Both the position numbers and the translations under genes were made by a program. From Azolla caroliniana (taxonomy: Eukaryota > Polypodiophyta): a DNA stretch of 64,000 nucleotides. The notes under the pieces are model-generated. The model had not been told where the DNA came from. It made no database searches and saw nothing but the letters and a program-made list of their open reading frames with translations. Position 1 is the stretch's first letter, and the number at the start of each line of letters is the position of its first letter. Positions 13,514-25,500 of the stretch are shown here, one piece after another. The stretch covers positions 2,046,001 through 2,110,000 of the forward strand of contig JBHGNT010000008.1 of assembly GCA_043228905.1 (NCBI GenBank), read 5' to 3'.

Positions 13514-14962
13514 GTTAAATATTATTTCACGGAATGTACGGGGCTTAGGAGGCAAAAATAGTAGTAAAGTAAGGAGTGTTTTCCGTCGGCAATTGAGGAA
13601 GTCTTTGGTAGGTAGGATGGATGTTCTTCTTATTCAAGAGCATAATTTAAATGAGCAAAGGATTAAAAAATATGGAAATATGATGCCAAGCAAGTGGAGA
13701 CAGTTCTGGGTACTTGCAGCTGGTGATAATTGTTTGAAAGCGGGACTTTGCATTGCATTAAATGATACTTGGTTGGGTTCTTTCTTACATTATGGAGTCT
13801 TGACATGTGGTCGAGGTCAATATGTCATTTTTCAAATAGGATTGAAAAAGTGGGGTCTGATGAATATTTATGCACATAATCATGCAAGAGATCGAGCGAT
13901 AATATGGAAAAGCATACTTTCACAGGTACCTATTGTGGACCATTGGGCGATTGCGGGTGATTTTAATATGTTGGAGGATGTGAGTGATAGGTTAGGCGAC
14001 ATACGACATACAATATTTGGTTCAGAACTACATGAATGGGAATGTTTGATTTTTTCCTTAGGATTAATGGACTTGTGGCAAGTGTCTTCTTTTGTAAAGA
14101 TGCAAGATTCTTTATCTTATTCAAGATCAGATAGATGAGAGTCACATACCAATTTGTCTAGGCTAGATAAATTCTATGCTGATAAGTTTTTATGGGACAA
14201 AGGAGGTTTCATTGGTATCCTTCCTTCATTTTCCTTTTCTTGCAAGACTAGTGTAAAGCTTCGAGATTTAGAATTCCGAATCATGTGGTTATTAACCAAG
14301 ATTGGGCTCCTAATCTGTATAATTACTATTCTTATGATTATGCTTTATCTAGTGTTCAAAAGGCTATTATTGAAATGCAATAATTCTTCCATTGTAAGGC
14401 TAAACAAGTATTTCATGCATCTTTTACTAAAATAGGAAGACTTCGTAGGGGATTGCGGTCCTTGATACATTTGCAAGAGAGAAGGCCATATTCGACTTAT
14501 ATAAGCTCTAGAGCAATACAAGTAGGGAATCAGATATTGGAATTACAAAAGGTTTCAACTGATTTTACTTACCATAATATACTTTCTGAATGGGCAGAGT
14601 CAGGAGATAAAGTCAATAAACTGTTCTTTGCAAAGCATAATCATGATCAATCAACTATTAGGATTTCTTGTTTAAAATGTCATGATGGCTCTTATACCAC
14701 TGATCCTAGCCAGATGCGTCAAATAGCCTCGAATTATTATGAAAATTTGTTGAAGCCTAGATCCTTTTCTAGAGATGATTTGTTTAAATGGGATATTGTA
14801 TGGTCAAGCATTCAAAGTAGAGTATCTATACAACTTTCAGAATGTCTTTTGAAACCATTAAGCCCTCAAGAGACTCTGAAAGCGCAAAGACCCTAACAAA
14901 GGATGTTTGTCCTGGATTGGATGGGTTGGGGGTTTCAATGGTATATAAAGCATTGGGATATG

Positions 14963-14967
14963 ATAGG
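14963..14967 (+). repeat. Target-site duplication, left copy (ATAGG)
   Basis: ATAGG directly before the TGTTGAG terminus of the solo LTR; repeated at 15390-15394. Confidence 0.85.
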
Positions 14968-15389
14968 TGTTGAGAATCAAGCTCAACTTGGTCTAGTGTG
15001 TGAACTCACCTTGAGAGTGAATAGACACTCCAACGGTCAAGAGTCACCATTATGTCATCACTTTGTATTCTAGCATTTAGTGTGAGTCATAGAATCATAT
15101 TCTATGACACATAACTTATGAGCTTTCACATTCCCCATGCTCCATGAGTCTTGTAGTTAATGAAGAGAGAGGGCGACTATATAAAGCACCCTCCTCCCAC
15201 CTATTACGTTGAGTCTTTCTCCTTTGTTAATATACTTTACCTTGCACATTCTTTGTGTCCTACTCCTTGTATCTCTCTCTCTCTCTCACTCACTCACTCA
15301 CTCACTCACTCACTCACTCTCTCTCTCTCATACACACACATAGTTCATATCTATTCCTCTGCATAGAATCCATCTCTTGATTCTTTACA
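14968..15389 (+). mobile_element. Solo LTR of a copia element (422 bp)
   Basis: It begins TGTTGAGAATCAAGCTCAAC and ends GATTCTTTACA, with TG...CA termini. It is the same LTR subfamily as the reverse-oriented LTR at 59062-59446 and a diverged relative of the LTR at 55587-56050. It holds a TATATAAAGC box near 15178 and CT, CACT and CA microsatellites near 15270-15345. It is flanked by ATAGG on both sides and no internal sequence remains, so it formed by LTR-LTR recombination after insertion into the LINE. Confidence 0.9.
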
Positions 15390-15394
15390 ATAGG
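15390..15394 (+). repeat. Target-site duplication, right copy (ATAGG)
   Basis: Matches 14963-14967 exactly and abuts the ACA end of the solo LTR. Confidence 0.85.
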
Positions 15395-16926
15395 TGAGGG
15401 ATTGACCAAAGCTTATAAACAGGTTTTAGATTATGGAAATATGCCACACGATTGGAATGAGGGGTTAATATATATGATTCCCAAATCAAGTGGTTAGTTA
15501 GAGGAGCTTCAACATTGGAGACCAATTACTTTGTTGAATGTTATCTATAAGATATTAGCAAAAACGATAGCTAGACGTTTACAAGCTTATCTTTCCGAGC
15601 TGATTCATGTTTCCCAAACTGATTTTATGCAAGAATGTAGTATTTTTGATAATATTATTCTTTTTTGGGAAATGGTTGCTTTCCCTGAATTACATAAGCA
15701 AGATTTGGCAGTGTTATTTCTTGATTTTTAGAAAGCTTATGACAGAGTGGATTGGGATTTTATGGAGGGTACTTTGCTCAGGATGGGTTTTCCAAATAGA
15801 TGGATCCGAGGAGTTTCAACACTATATCGTAATGTACATAGTTCTCTTTTATTTGCAGGGGATGTTGGTAGGCGTTTCTCTATTTCAAGATTTGTAAGAC
15901 AGGGATGTCCACTTGCTCCTTTTCTGTTTCTACTAGTTTCTGAAGCGTTTTCTGTACATTTAAATTCTCATAATGCAAATATCAAAGGTTTAGCACTACC
16001 ATTTGCAGATGTTGGCGTTGATAGTGAGTTTGCTGATGATACAACTCTCTATGTTCAAGCCTCACAAGTTAATTTGTTGCAGGTTCAAAAAGTTGTGGAT
16101 GACTTCTTAGAGGCATCAGATGCATTGATTAATTGAGATAAATCATCAGGTTTTTGGGTGGTTGAGGGAGATCCGCCAATTAATGTATTTAGTTCAGGAT
16201 TTACATGGATACATACATGTCATTCTATTAGGTATTTAGGATGCAGAGTGGGTTTGGGATTAAACGCAAAGATATGATAATGCCCTTGTTGGTAAGATTA
16301 AGAAATAAGTTAATATACTGGAATAAGGAAAAGTTGTCCTTAGCAGGACGTGTAGTTGTTGCAAATTTGGTGCTTTTGTCCTCGATTTGGTATATAGTAT
16401 CTACATGGTTGTTTTCTAGGTCAGTAATGCTTAAAGTTCAACGTCTAGTACGAAATTTTATTTGGGGGAATGCTAGTTCAGACACTCTTGTAGCAAAGGT
16501 CGCTTGGTTAGTTCTTATACAGTCTAAACAGAAAGGAGGTTTAGGTTTGATTGATCCCTTAATGCAAAGTAAGGCATTACTTGCTAAACATGTTCTTAGG
16601 AGTTTATTGTCTATAGAGGAATTATGAAAAAAGTTATGGATTCTTTGTTTACATAAGTTTAAGCCATTGGCAGGTGGTTAATGGAGGGATAGTCTTAGAT
16701 GGTTCTTTAATTTGGATTTTCCATTACTTAAGTCGACTGTTGGGTCTTTACGTTTCTTTAATGGAATTAGTCATACATGGGAAAGTATTCATCAAGCACT
16801 TGTTTTCTTGCCACCAAAAACTTATTCTCAATTCATACGTCAACCATTGTTATGGAATCCTTTATTTACTGATGAAGCTACATGTGTTTTGGGTCTTGGG
16901 CGGCATTGGATTGTGGCCCTGCCCGT

Positions 16927-17470
16927 TGTCGTGAGGATTTTCGGCCATGGTGAGAAAACCCGAGTGGGATGAATAAAACGAGATGTGCAACATTGCACAT
17001 ATACTTAGGGAATTTGTAACATAGGAGTAAATAAACAAATGTAAAGTGTAAGGTGTTAAAGTGCTCTATGAAAATTTGTTAAGTGTAAATGTGATGTGCA
17101 CTTATGTGCACATGCGCACGTAGAAAAGGGGAGTACGTAGTGGGTAGTGGCATTGAATGTGTGAGGGGAGAGAGTTAAAGGCATATCAATCTAAGACCAA
17201 GGGAGATATTCCCCATTAAAGGAAGGGGATTTGACTCATCTTTCTGTAATGTGCCTCACCCCTTACTACAATAAAAGGGAGTGAGGGGTCACTTTTGAGG
17301 GGTTCACCATTTTGTCATTTCGAGGTAGACCATTAGGGTTTTAATTATCCCCATTTCATTTTAGGGTTTTGGGATTTAGGATCTCGTTTTCCCCTATCGA
17401 GGTTTAGGGTTTCGTCGAGTGGTGCTTATGTTCGGCCTACACGGCCATGGTTGTAATTGGTGTGGTGCTT
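16927..17470 (+). mobile_element. LTR-like sequence A (plus orientation)
   Basis: It starts TGTCGTGAGGATTTTCGGCC exactly where the LINE stops being recognisable. The same opening, slightly diverged, occurs at 29324 (plus) and at 31701 (minus). It contains a GTGCAACATTGCAC block, a TATA-like CAATAAAAGGGAGTGAGGGG near 17270 and GGGTTT-rich sequence downstream, as in an LTR U3-R-U5. The right end is not resolved; it runs into a related LTR in the opposite orientation. Confidence 0.45.
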
Positions 17471-17479
17471 TCCATAATC

Positions 17480-18170
17480 TTCTCTCCCTTCTCCTACTCC
17501 CTAGTCCAAGACCCCCGTGGTCCCGTCCCTTTTCGACATGTTGTCATGTTGTTACGTGTGCGCGTAGGAAACTAAGGCGGGACCGCGGGACCGCGGGGGC
17601 CCTGAACCGAGGAGTGAGCGAAAGAAGAGGGAGAAGAGAAGAAAGGAGATGGAACGGCAGGAACTGGGGAAATGCAACTCAAGAAGAACCAATTACTACT
17701 AGTCAGTGACTACAACCTTGCTGAGATTACAACTGGCGTGCCGACGACCAACCAAACACACACACACACACACACACACCTAGGGATACACAGTGGGGCC
17801 CTGCCGAAAGCACACGAGCTTCCCACGCAAGCGGAGGCGACCAACCAAGAAGCCCGCAGAGATTACAACAAAGATGAAATAGTGCTCGGTTCCTAGTCCG
17901 ACAACACCTCTCCCTTTTCTCCCAAAACGTGATACCCCTCTCAGTCTTTCTTTCCCCTTTTTATAGGCCGCTGAGGGTGGGCCGTTACATCCTAGTTACA
18001 TCACCTTTTATTCTCTATTGCTTCGGACAGAGATACGCCTTGATTTGCTAATCCTATTAATATGTTTATATTTACATCACGTCGACCTATTCTTGAGTAA
18101 GGTACACTAACTTAAATTGGTGAATATCCGTGTAAGAACTGTTCACGCGCTAGGACTCCTATTTCCTCCT
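17480..18170 (-). mobile_element. LTR-like sequence D (minus), probable 3' LTR of the Ty3-like element
   Basis: On the minus strand there is a CCTATAAAAAGGGG TATA box (complement of about 17960-17973), followed by GACTGAGAGGGG, GTTTTGGGAG and GGTGTTGTCGG. These align with the plus-strand LTR-like sequence B at 29581-29650. It lies just downstream of the integrase end of the minus-strand Ty3-like pol, where a 3' LTR belongs. It includes a (CA)n run at about 17755-17779 and a GGGACCACGGGGGTC block shared with LTR-like C. Exact termini are unresolved. Confidence 0.5.
17755..17779. repeat. (CA)n microsatellite
   Basis: About twelve CA units within the LTR-like sequence. Confidence 0.85.
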
Positions 18171-18174
18171 ATGG

Positions 18175-21100
18175 ATGGTTTTCTCCACGCCATCCACCCC
18201 CATCAAACCGCGCATCCACCGGCATGCGCCAAAAAGAGATAGGTACTGGGAGAAAGCCGACCCATGGTCAATCGTCGCTCTCCGAATCATCGTCGACTTT
18301 GGCCTGGTCATCACCGTCATCTGCGCTCCCCGGGTCCGGCTCGTCCTCGTGCCGCTTCTTGAATGCCTTGACCCTCTTCCCGGCCACTGGTATTGCTATC
18401 CGCGTTCCATCAAGCTCCGCGAGATGATAGGTGCCGTTGTTGTTCGCGCTCGTTACGTCATAGGACCCGAACCACCTCCTCGCGAACTTACACATTGCCT
18501 TGTGTTGATTGTCGAGACTGGACTGCCTTCCTCGATTTTCTTCAGTCGTAGCCGGTGTGTCCGGTCGAACCGGCCTTTATTCTTTACCCTTGCTGCGTGT
18601 AGCTTCGCCTTCGCTTGGTCCACATCTTCCAGTCTCCGCTCGAGCTAGCGAATCCGCACCGCCAACAACTCTTCCCGGCTCATCTCGTCTCTCCAGTCCA
18701 TTGCTGCCCACGAGGAAATCGTCCTCTCTACCAACATGATCGGCTTTTGCCCGTACATTAGCTCTGTCGGCATGAACCTGGTTACCGAACTGTGCGTAGT
18801 TCGGTCCACCTATAACGCGTAAGGTAGGAGTTGCGACCAGTTACCGACTTGTCCTTTGCACGCTCGTACTAACGCCTTCACGATTGGCCCGTGTCCACGC
18901 TCCACCTTTCCGTTTGCCTCCGGATTGTACGCCGTAGTGAGAGAAAGCTTGACCCCTAACCGGCCGAACAACTCCTCGACTTCCTACGTGTCCAGCTCTC
19001 CCCGGTCAGCCACAATCTTCCCCACACACCCATACCGGCATATCACCTCCTCGATCAAGAACGGGCACACGACCGCGGTCGTCTTGTTTTGCAGTGCACA
19101 ACCCTCCACTTGGTTTGTTAGGTCCTCTCGAGCAAGCACCAGGTACCACATCTGCCCTACCCCCATTGGCATCATCACTAAGTCCACCATCCACTTGAAA
19201 TGGATGGTTGGCGGGTAGGTCGGGTGCAACTCGTCTCGGTGTTGGATTGTGGAATGCATTTGGCAGCTATCACAGGTCGTCACGAATTGGTGCATGTCTC
19301 GATACATTCCCGACCACTAATACATGTCCTTCAGCTTCTCGAATGTGGCCCACGTTCCAAGATGTCCGGCCCAAGGACTCTCGTGGTACGCCAATAGCAA
19401 TGTCGTTTGTTCCTCTACTCTTGCCGCTACGTGGAGCGGGACACCGTTTCGCTTCTTCGGATGCTCCATAAGCTCCCGTCTTGTAGGAAGAATTGGTATG
19501 CCTTCTTCCGGATCCGGTTTGCCTCGTCCTTCGTCCATGCCACGTCCGGTGTCAACTTCATCAAGTACCTGCTGATCTGGAGCCACTCCCCGTCGTACTT
19601 GTCCTTGTCAAATTCATTAAGTGCCGGAGTGCTCCCTTGCCTTGTTGTTATGTGAGCCAACTCGAAGATGTCCATGTCGACGTCTTCGTCTTCAGAAACC
19701 ATGCCGTCCTCGTCATCGAACCGTGCTGTTGAAAGCATGTCGGCCATGTCGTTGTCCTTCCCGGAGATGTGCCGTATCTCCGGATTCAGGGACTTAATGT
19801 ACTTGATCCACCTGAGCATTGCCAGGTCCGGTGTCGCGCATCTGGAAACCATACCGAGAATCGGTAGGCAGTCTGTCTCGATTATTACCTCCGTCCCGAT
19901 AAGATAGTCTTTGTCCGCCTTGACTACCAAAACGATACCCCAGAGTTCGCGCTTAACTTGGGCATACCCTCGCTGCTGCTTGCTTAGTACCTTCGCTTCA
20001 AACCAGATGGGGAACCTCGTGCCGCTCTCACCCTCCTGATTGACCACCCATCCCATTCTGGTCGGGCTCGTGTCTATGGTCACGTAGATCGGGACCTCCT
20101 TGCCGTAAACCGCTTTCCGAAGTGCCGGTGCCGCGGTTAGCGCTTCCTTCATCCTTTGGATTGACTTCGTATGCCCCTTGGTCCACCTGAACTTATGCCC
20201 TTTCTTCAGCAATCTATAGAGTGGCTCTACGATGTGTGCGTAGTGCGGGACCCAGATGTGGTAGAACGCGCATGCGTCCAAGAACCTCTGAACCTCCGTA
20301 ACCGACTTGCACTCTTCCTTCATTGCGGAGATGGCTTCCAGTTTCGTTGGAGACGGTTTTCGGCCGTAAGGCCCGCACAAGTGTCCGACCACCATGATTT
20401 TAGATTGCCCGAAAGCTGATTTCTCTCCGGAGAAGGTGAGCCGCGCGCTCTCGAGCCTCTGCAACACCTTCTCGCAGTCTTCGATGTGGTCTGCCACGAA
20501 CTTCTGGCACCCGTCCGGCACAACCGACTCGTCCTTATCCTTCACCGGACATCCTTTGATTGGAATGTTGTCCAAAAACGGCATGGTGATGTCCAGGATG
20601 CAGTCCCTTAGCACCTTATTCATTGCGTTCACCATGTGCGCCACCGAGTTGGTCCCTCCTTGCGGTAGGGTACACATCCGAACTAAATCGAGAGGAGTTC
20701 GCATCGTCATAATGTCCCTACTCTCTACGGCTAGCTGGAACTAATCGTACCCTGAATACAGATCGCCAACCGAATAGATTGACCTTCAGGCGAAGGCCTC
20801 CGCAAACTCGTCAATAGTCAGCCTGATTCCTGCGTTCCGAAAAGTCACTTTATTGACTAGCTGCAGGTCCTGAATGAAGCGTAGTGCGCCATTCTTCTTT
20901 GGCATGGTGAACCACCAATTCGAATATGGGGCACTCGATGGCTCGAGAATGCCCATCTCTACCTTTTGCTTTAGCAGCTCCATCAACTTCGGGATGTGAG
21001 CTATGGGTACCGGAATCGGTTTGAGGTTCCATGGAACATGCAGTACCGTAAATATAACCATTGGTTCCACAATCGTCGAGTCCATGCACCTGATCTCCTC

Positions 21101-21938
21101 CAATGAGAATACGAAGGCCTTCTTGTGCCTCCCAAGCATTCTCCGAAACTGGTCCTCCTCCGCCGGTAGTAGGAAGCCACCCCCACCGATCTTGAGCTCC
21201 CGTAGTGTTTCGTCGGTGAATTGGTTTCCTATGCCAGTCGGATTTCGTAAACTTGGGTCCGACGCGACCACCTTCATCCGCTCCTTGTTGCCCTCCAGCA
21301 AGGGAGCCGCGACTGGCCTCACCTTCCGGTCCACAGTCTTGTACTTCGTACCTACGTAGGCCGTTCAATTCGACTCGACTTTTTCCCCAAAGTCGGCAAT
21401 GACCTCATACATTTCTATGGACCTAACCGGAATCACCCGGTCTTCACTTGGGCCTCCTTCGAACACCTTCATTATCTCTTCCAAGGTGTCGTTGAAAGAG
21501 ACCGCCTCCACGGTGCTACCAATCTCTTTGTCGGGGCTGAGGGCTCCGCACGCCCTGAGGCGCTTCTCTGCTCGCTTCCTTTCCCGGTTGCTGACGCCGG
21601 TTATCATACAACCTCCGCTATCGGAGAACCAAAACTTCCTACCTATGGTACACGTGTGGGGTTCTTCCAGGGTGTCCGGACTATCGCGGCCCCACACCTT
21701 GATAGCCCTCTCTAAAAATCCTCTCGGCCATCACTACCGAGAGTCTCACGATTGCGCTCGTGGTTCGGTCGTATTGTCAAGAATTGGACGGAGTGACGCC
21801 CATCTTGGCTTTTCACTCGCGTGTACGCTGAACCGTTGTTTAGCACCTTGGTCTCCATACGAGCTGCCGTAATGTATGGCTCTCCAAAGATAACTGGGTG
21901 TGAGGACGTTACCTGCACAAAAATGTGTTGGTCTCTTT
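18175..21938 (-). pseudogene. Ty3-like pol (protease end, RT, RNase H, integrase), broken
   Basis: Reading leftward on the minus strand: the end of an aspartic protease (SSHPVIFGEPYITAARMETK, 21918-21850); RT (20786-21334, then 19427-20710) with FTMPKKNGALRFIQDLQ, TLPQGGTNSVAHM and MPFLDNIPIKG; RNase H (IDTSPTRMGW, ETDCLPILGM, DMLSTARF); and integrase (about 18600-19310) with CDSCQ, FKWMVDLVMMPMG, VADRGE and YNPEANGKVERGHG. The tail at 18268-18495 holds MCKFARRWFGSYDVTSAN and an acidic end. The catalytic box is FLDN instead of (Y/F)LDD. Stops and shifts occur at about 20785, 20745, 21365 and 18984, so it is inactive. The gag half lies beyond the inserted copia element. Confidence 0.8.
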
Positions 21939-22541
21939 TGCAAGGAATCGACCCTTCGATTCACCTTCGCCTCTCGGCCAGAACCGAGTAATCGCGGATC
22001 AATGCAGCAGAAAATAGGAACCAAACGGAGAAACAAAACGCGAACACAAGGATTAACGTGGAAAACCCTAGATGGGAAAAACCACGGGAGTCCAAGACTC
22101 CAAACCAACACTATACAAAGAGAAGTATACAGAGGCGAGCTGCAAGGCAACGACCTTGAGCTCGCTGTCCTCGCCACAGGCGGCGGAAATACACAGAGGC
22201 GTCGACCTCTTCCTCTCTCTCTCTCTCGCGCGATCTATATCTCTCTCTTCACTCCTCTAGAGTGGAAAAACAGAAAAGTGAATAGCCACATCAAAACTGT
22301 TTGCCCTAAGTCATATTTATACACATATGACTTTAGGGCTATTTACAACTATAGCCTCGAGGGCCCTTGGCAAACATATTCGCAGATATGTCCCCGCATC
22401 CGGATCTCTCTCCGGGTACATTCGTCATCCGGTACCGAAACCGGGGTCTTCATCATCCGGTTCCGCAACCGAAAACGGGCTCGTTGGCATTCATCTTCGG
22501 ACATCCGACCATCCCATCCGAAAGGGACCATAATCCCAACA
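21939..22541 (-). repeat. Copia 3' LTR (603 bp)
   Basis: In element orientation it begins TGTTGGGATTATGG and ends CCTTGCA. It carries a TATA-like TATAAATATGAC (complement of about 22311-22322) and a GA/CT microsatellite near 22211. It lies downstream of the polypurine tract. Confidence 0.92.
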
Positions 22542-22552
22542 AACTCCCCCTT
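22542..22552 (-). promoter_or_regulatory. Polypurine tract of the copia element
   Basis: Minus-strand AAGGGGGAGTT abuts the 3' LTR and overlaps the end of the gag-pol stop codon region. It is the expected primer site for plus-strand DNA synthesis. Confidence 0.85.
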
Positions 22553-25500
22553 CACTTCGGTATGGGATGTCTCTCCAATCCTATCCTCTTCCGGCATGCT
22601 TCCAGCTTGTCGGGTGTAAGCACCTTGGTCAGCATATCCGACCCGTTCTCGTCCGTGTGGATCTTCGTCAGCACGAACTCCTTGTCTTCTATCCTTTCCC
22701 GGATCCAGTGATATCTTCGCTGGATGTGCTTCGTCCGGGAGTGATAGGCCGCGTTCTTCGCAAGGTGGATTGCGCTCTGACTGTCGCAGTAGAGTCGGTA
22801 CTCCTCCTGTTGGATACCGAGCTCTCTAATGAAGTCCTTCATCCATATCATTTCCTTGCCGGCTTCAACAGCCGCCATGTACTCCGCCTCCGTGGTTGAC
22901 AGCGCAACCGTCTTCTGCAGCCTCGACTGCCATGAAACAGCTCCACCTGCATACGTCATCACATACCCTGATGTGGACCGGCTGGTATCTGCATCAGCCG
23001 ACATATCCGAATCGGTGAAGCCGTCGAGTTCGGGCTTACCGGAGCCGAATCGGAGGCACACGTTTGCCGTGCCCTTCAGGTATCGGAGTATCCACTTGGC
23101 CGCGTTCCAATGCTCTTTGCCGGGATTGCTCATGTACCGGCTCACCACTCCGACTGCATATCCGATGTCCGGTCTCGTACACACCATGGCGTACATCAAG
23201 CTCCCGACGGCTGAGGCATACGACACTTTCATCATATCCTCCTTTTCAGCCTTTGTCCTGGGACTTTGCTTGCTGGACAGCTTGCAGTTTGCCGGGAGGG
23301 TCGATCCGACCGGTCTTGCTTCCGACATGTTGAACCGGTGAAGCACCTTCGTCACGTACTTCTCCTGTGACAGCCACAACAGCTTCTTCTTCCGGTCCCG
23401 GATGATGTGCATCCCTAGTATTTGTCTCGCCGAACCCAGGTCCTTCATTGAGAAGGTTCGGTGAAGAGCCTTCTTCAGCATCCGTATCTTGACCTGGTCC
23501 CGTCCGACGATCAACATGTCGTCCACGTACAGGAGGAGTATTAGGAAGTCTCCTCCTTCGAACTTCTTCACAAACACGCAGTGGTCGGACTGCGTTTTGA
23601 GGTACCCTTCGTCGGTCATGAAGGAGTCGAACTTCCGGTACCATTGCCGGGGAGCCTGCTTCAGTCCGTAAAGGCTCTTCTTCAATCGGCATACCAGGTG
23701 CTCCTTCCCTTTCTTCTCGAATCCTTCCGGTTGCTGCATGTAGATCTCTTCATCGAGGTCACCGTGAAGGAATGCCGTCTTCACGTCCATCTGTTCTACC
23801 TCGAGGTCCATGCTTGCCGCTATGCTCAGCACCGTCCGGATGGAGGTCATCTTCACTACCGGGGCAAATATCTCGTCGAAGTCGACGCCCTTCTTCTGCT
23901 GAAACCCCTTCACCACGATCCTGGCTTTGTATCTCGGGGGGTTTCCGGCATCTCCCGGTTTCAGCTTGAACACCCACTTGTTACGCAGTGCCCGTTTTCC
24001 TTTCGGCAGCTCCACAAGTTCATATGTGTGGTTCTCATGCAGGGAATCCATCTCGTCCTGCATGGCACTCAACCACCTGCGGCTCTGGGTGTCATGCTTT
24101 GCCTCTTCAAAGCTCTCCGGCTCCCCTTCGTCGGTTAGCAGCACGTGCTCTGGATCCGGAAATCTCCGGGGGGCCCTCCTCTCTCTTAGAGGATATCTCC
24201 GTTCGGGAGCTTCGGTAACCGGTTCTTCCGATTCTTCTTCTTCATCCGAATCCATTTCGGGATCGGGGCCGGTTCCGGTATCATTTTCATCTTCTTCGGC
24301 CGGTTCTGTTTCTTCACCGTCTTCGGCCGGATCCTCGAGTGCTGACCGGTCCCTTGCCGGTCGGGACTGCTCCTCGTAGAGTTGATCCTCACCGGTCGAC
24401 TTGGAGCTCTTCATCTTCTTCTCCGACTCCCAGTCGGCGAGTGTCTCGTTCTCCATGAAGATGATGTCTCGACTCCTGAATATCTTCTTGTCGACCGGGT
24501 CCCATACTCGGTAGCCGAACTCGTCGTCGCCGTAACCGAGGAATATGCATGGCCGGGTCTTTGGATCTAGCTTTCCTCTCTGATCCTTTGCCACATGCAC
24601 GTATGCGAGACACCCGAACACCTTCAGATGCCGGTAGGATACTTCCTTACCGGTCCACACTCTCTGCGGCGTGTCTCCGTCCAAAGGTGCTGAGGGTGAT
24701 CGGTTTATCACATATGTCGCTGTCGACATTGCCTCAGCCCAAAACCCCTTGGGTAATTTCGCATGCGCCAGCATACTCCGGACCCTCTCCATTATGGTCC
24801 GGTTCATCCTCTCGGCCAGCCCGTTCAGTTCCGGCGTCTTCGGCACAGTAAACTCGAGCCGGATTCCCTTCGAGCGACAGTACTCCTGGAACTGTCCCCG
24901 GTATTCCCCTCCGTTATCCGCTCGTATCGCTTTCAGCTTCTTGCCGGATTCCCTTTCCACTCTCGCGTGGAGTTCTTTGAAGACGGACAACACTTGGTCC
25001 TTTGTCTTCATCGGTGCCGTCCACAGTCTTCGGCTATGATCATCTATGAATGTTACGAAGTACTGGGCTCCGCCATGTGACTTCGTTTCTACCTGACACA
25101 CATCGGTGTGCACCAACTCCAATGGTGCTCCACGTCTCGTTGGTGGCCTTGAGTGGAAGGAGGTTCGGTTCTGCTTACCAGCCAGGCAATCGGTGCACTT
25201 CTCCAGGTGCACATGCTTCACTGGAATAAGGTTGTCTTCTGCAAGCCTCTTCATCCCCTTCTCACTCATGTGACACAGTCTTTTGTGCCACAGCTCACCG
25301 GCAGTGTCGGCTGCCACATTCAGCTCTTCCGGACATAACCGGGCATTCATCAGGTACAGTGTGTTGTCTTTCCGGGCCCGAGCCACTATCAGGCTCCCCT
25401 TGCTGAACTTCATCACGCCGTTCCGGATGCTACCTGTGTAGCCTTCATCGTCTAGCCTCCCGGCCGAAATCAGGTTCAATCGAACCTCCGGAACGTGTCG

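Larger units (their letters stand above)
12063..16926 (+). mobile_element. L1-type LINE, decayed, 3' end cut at about 16926
   Basis: An ORF1-like region with a zinc knuckle is followed by an ORF2 with endonuclease and reverse transcriptase in the standard L1 order. Multiple stops and frameshifts occur in both. A solo copia LTR interrupts ORF2 at 14968-15389. The element loses identity at about 16926, where an LTR-like sequence begins; no poly(A) tail was found. The left boundary is approximate because the 5' UTR is unrecognisable. Confidence 0.8.
13503..16926 (+). pseudogene. LINE ORF2: AP endonuclease plus reverse transcriptase, broken
   Basis: The endonuclease occupies 13503-14200, with ISRNVRGLGG (N of the active site), LIQEHN (catalytic Glu), NIYAHN, AGDFNML and LDKFYA. 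RT runs from about 14450 to 16630: ITLLNVIYKILAKTIARRL, FLDF-stop-KAYDRVDWDF (TAG at 15729-15731), RQGCPLAPFLFLL and the catalytic EFADDTTLY (about 16029-16040). Together these nick target DNA and copy the RNA by target-primed reverse transcription. At least a dozen stops or shifts, plus the inserted LTR, make this copy inactive. The FADD box itself is intact. Confidence 0.8.

Noticed and set aside
17419-17709. 96-codon plus-strand ORF rich in Arg/Gly
   Set aside because: It spans the junction of two LTR-like sequences and the GGGACCGCGGGACCGC block; no domain seen.
18175-19655. Several plus-strand ORFs of 60-157 codons
   Set aside because: They are shadows of the GC-rich minus-strand Ty3-like integrase and RNase H region and carry no motifs of their own.
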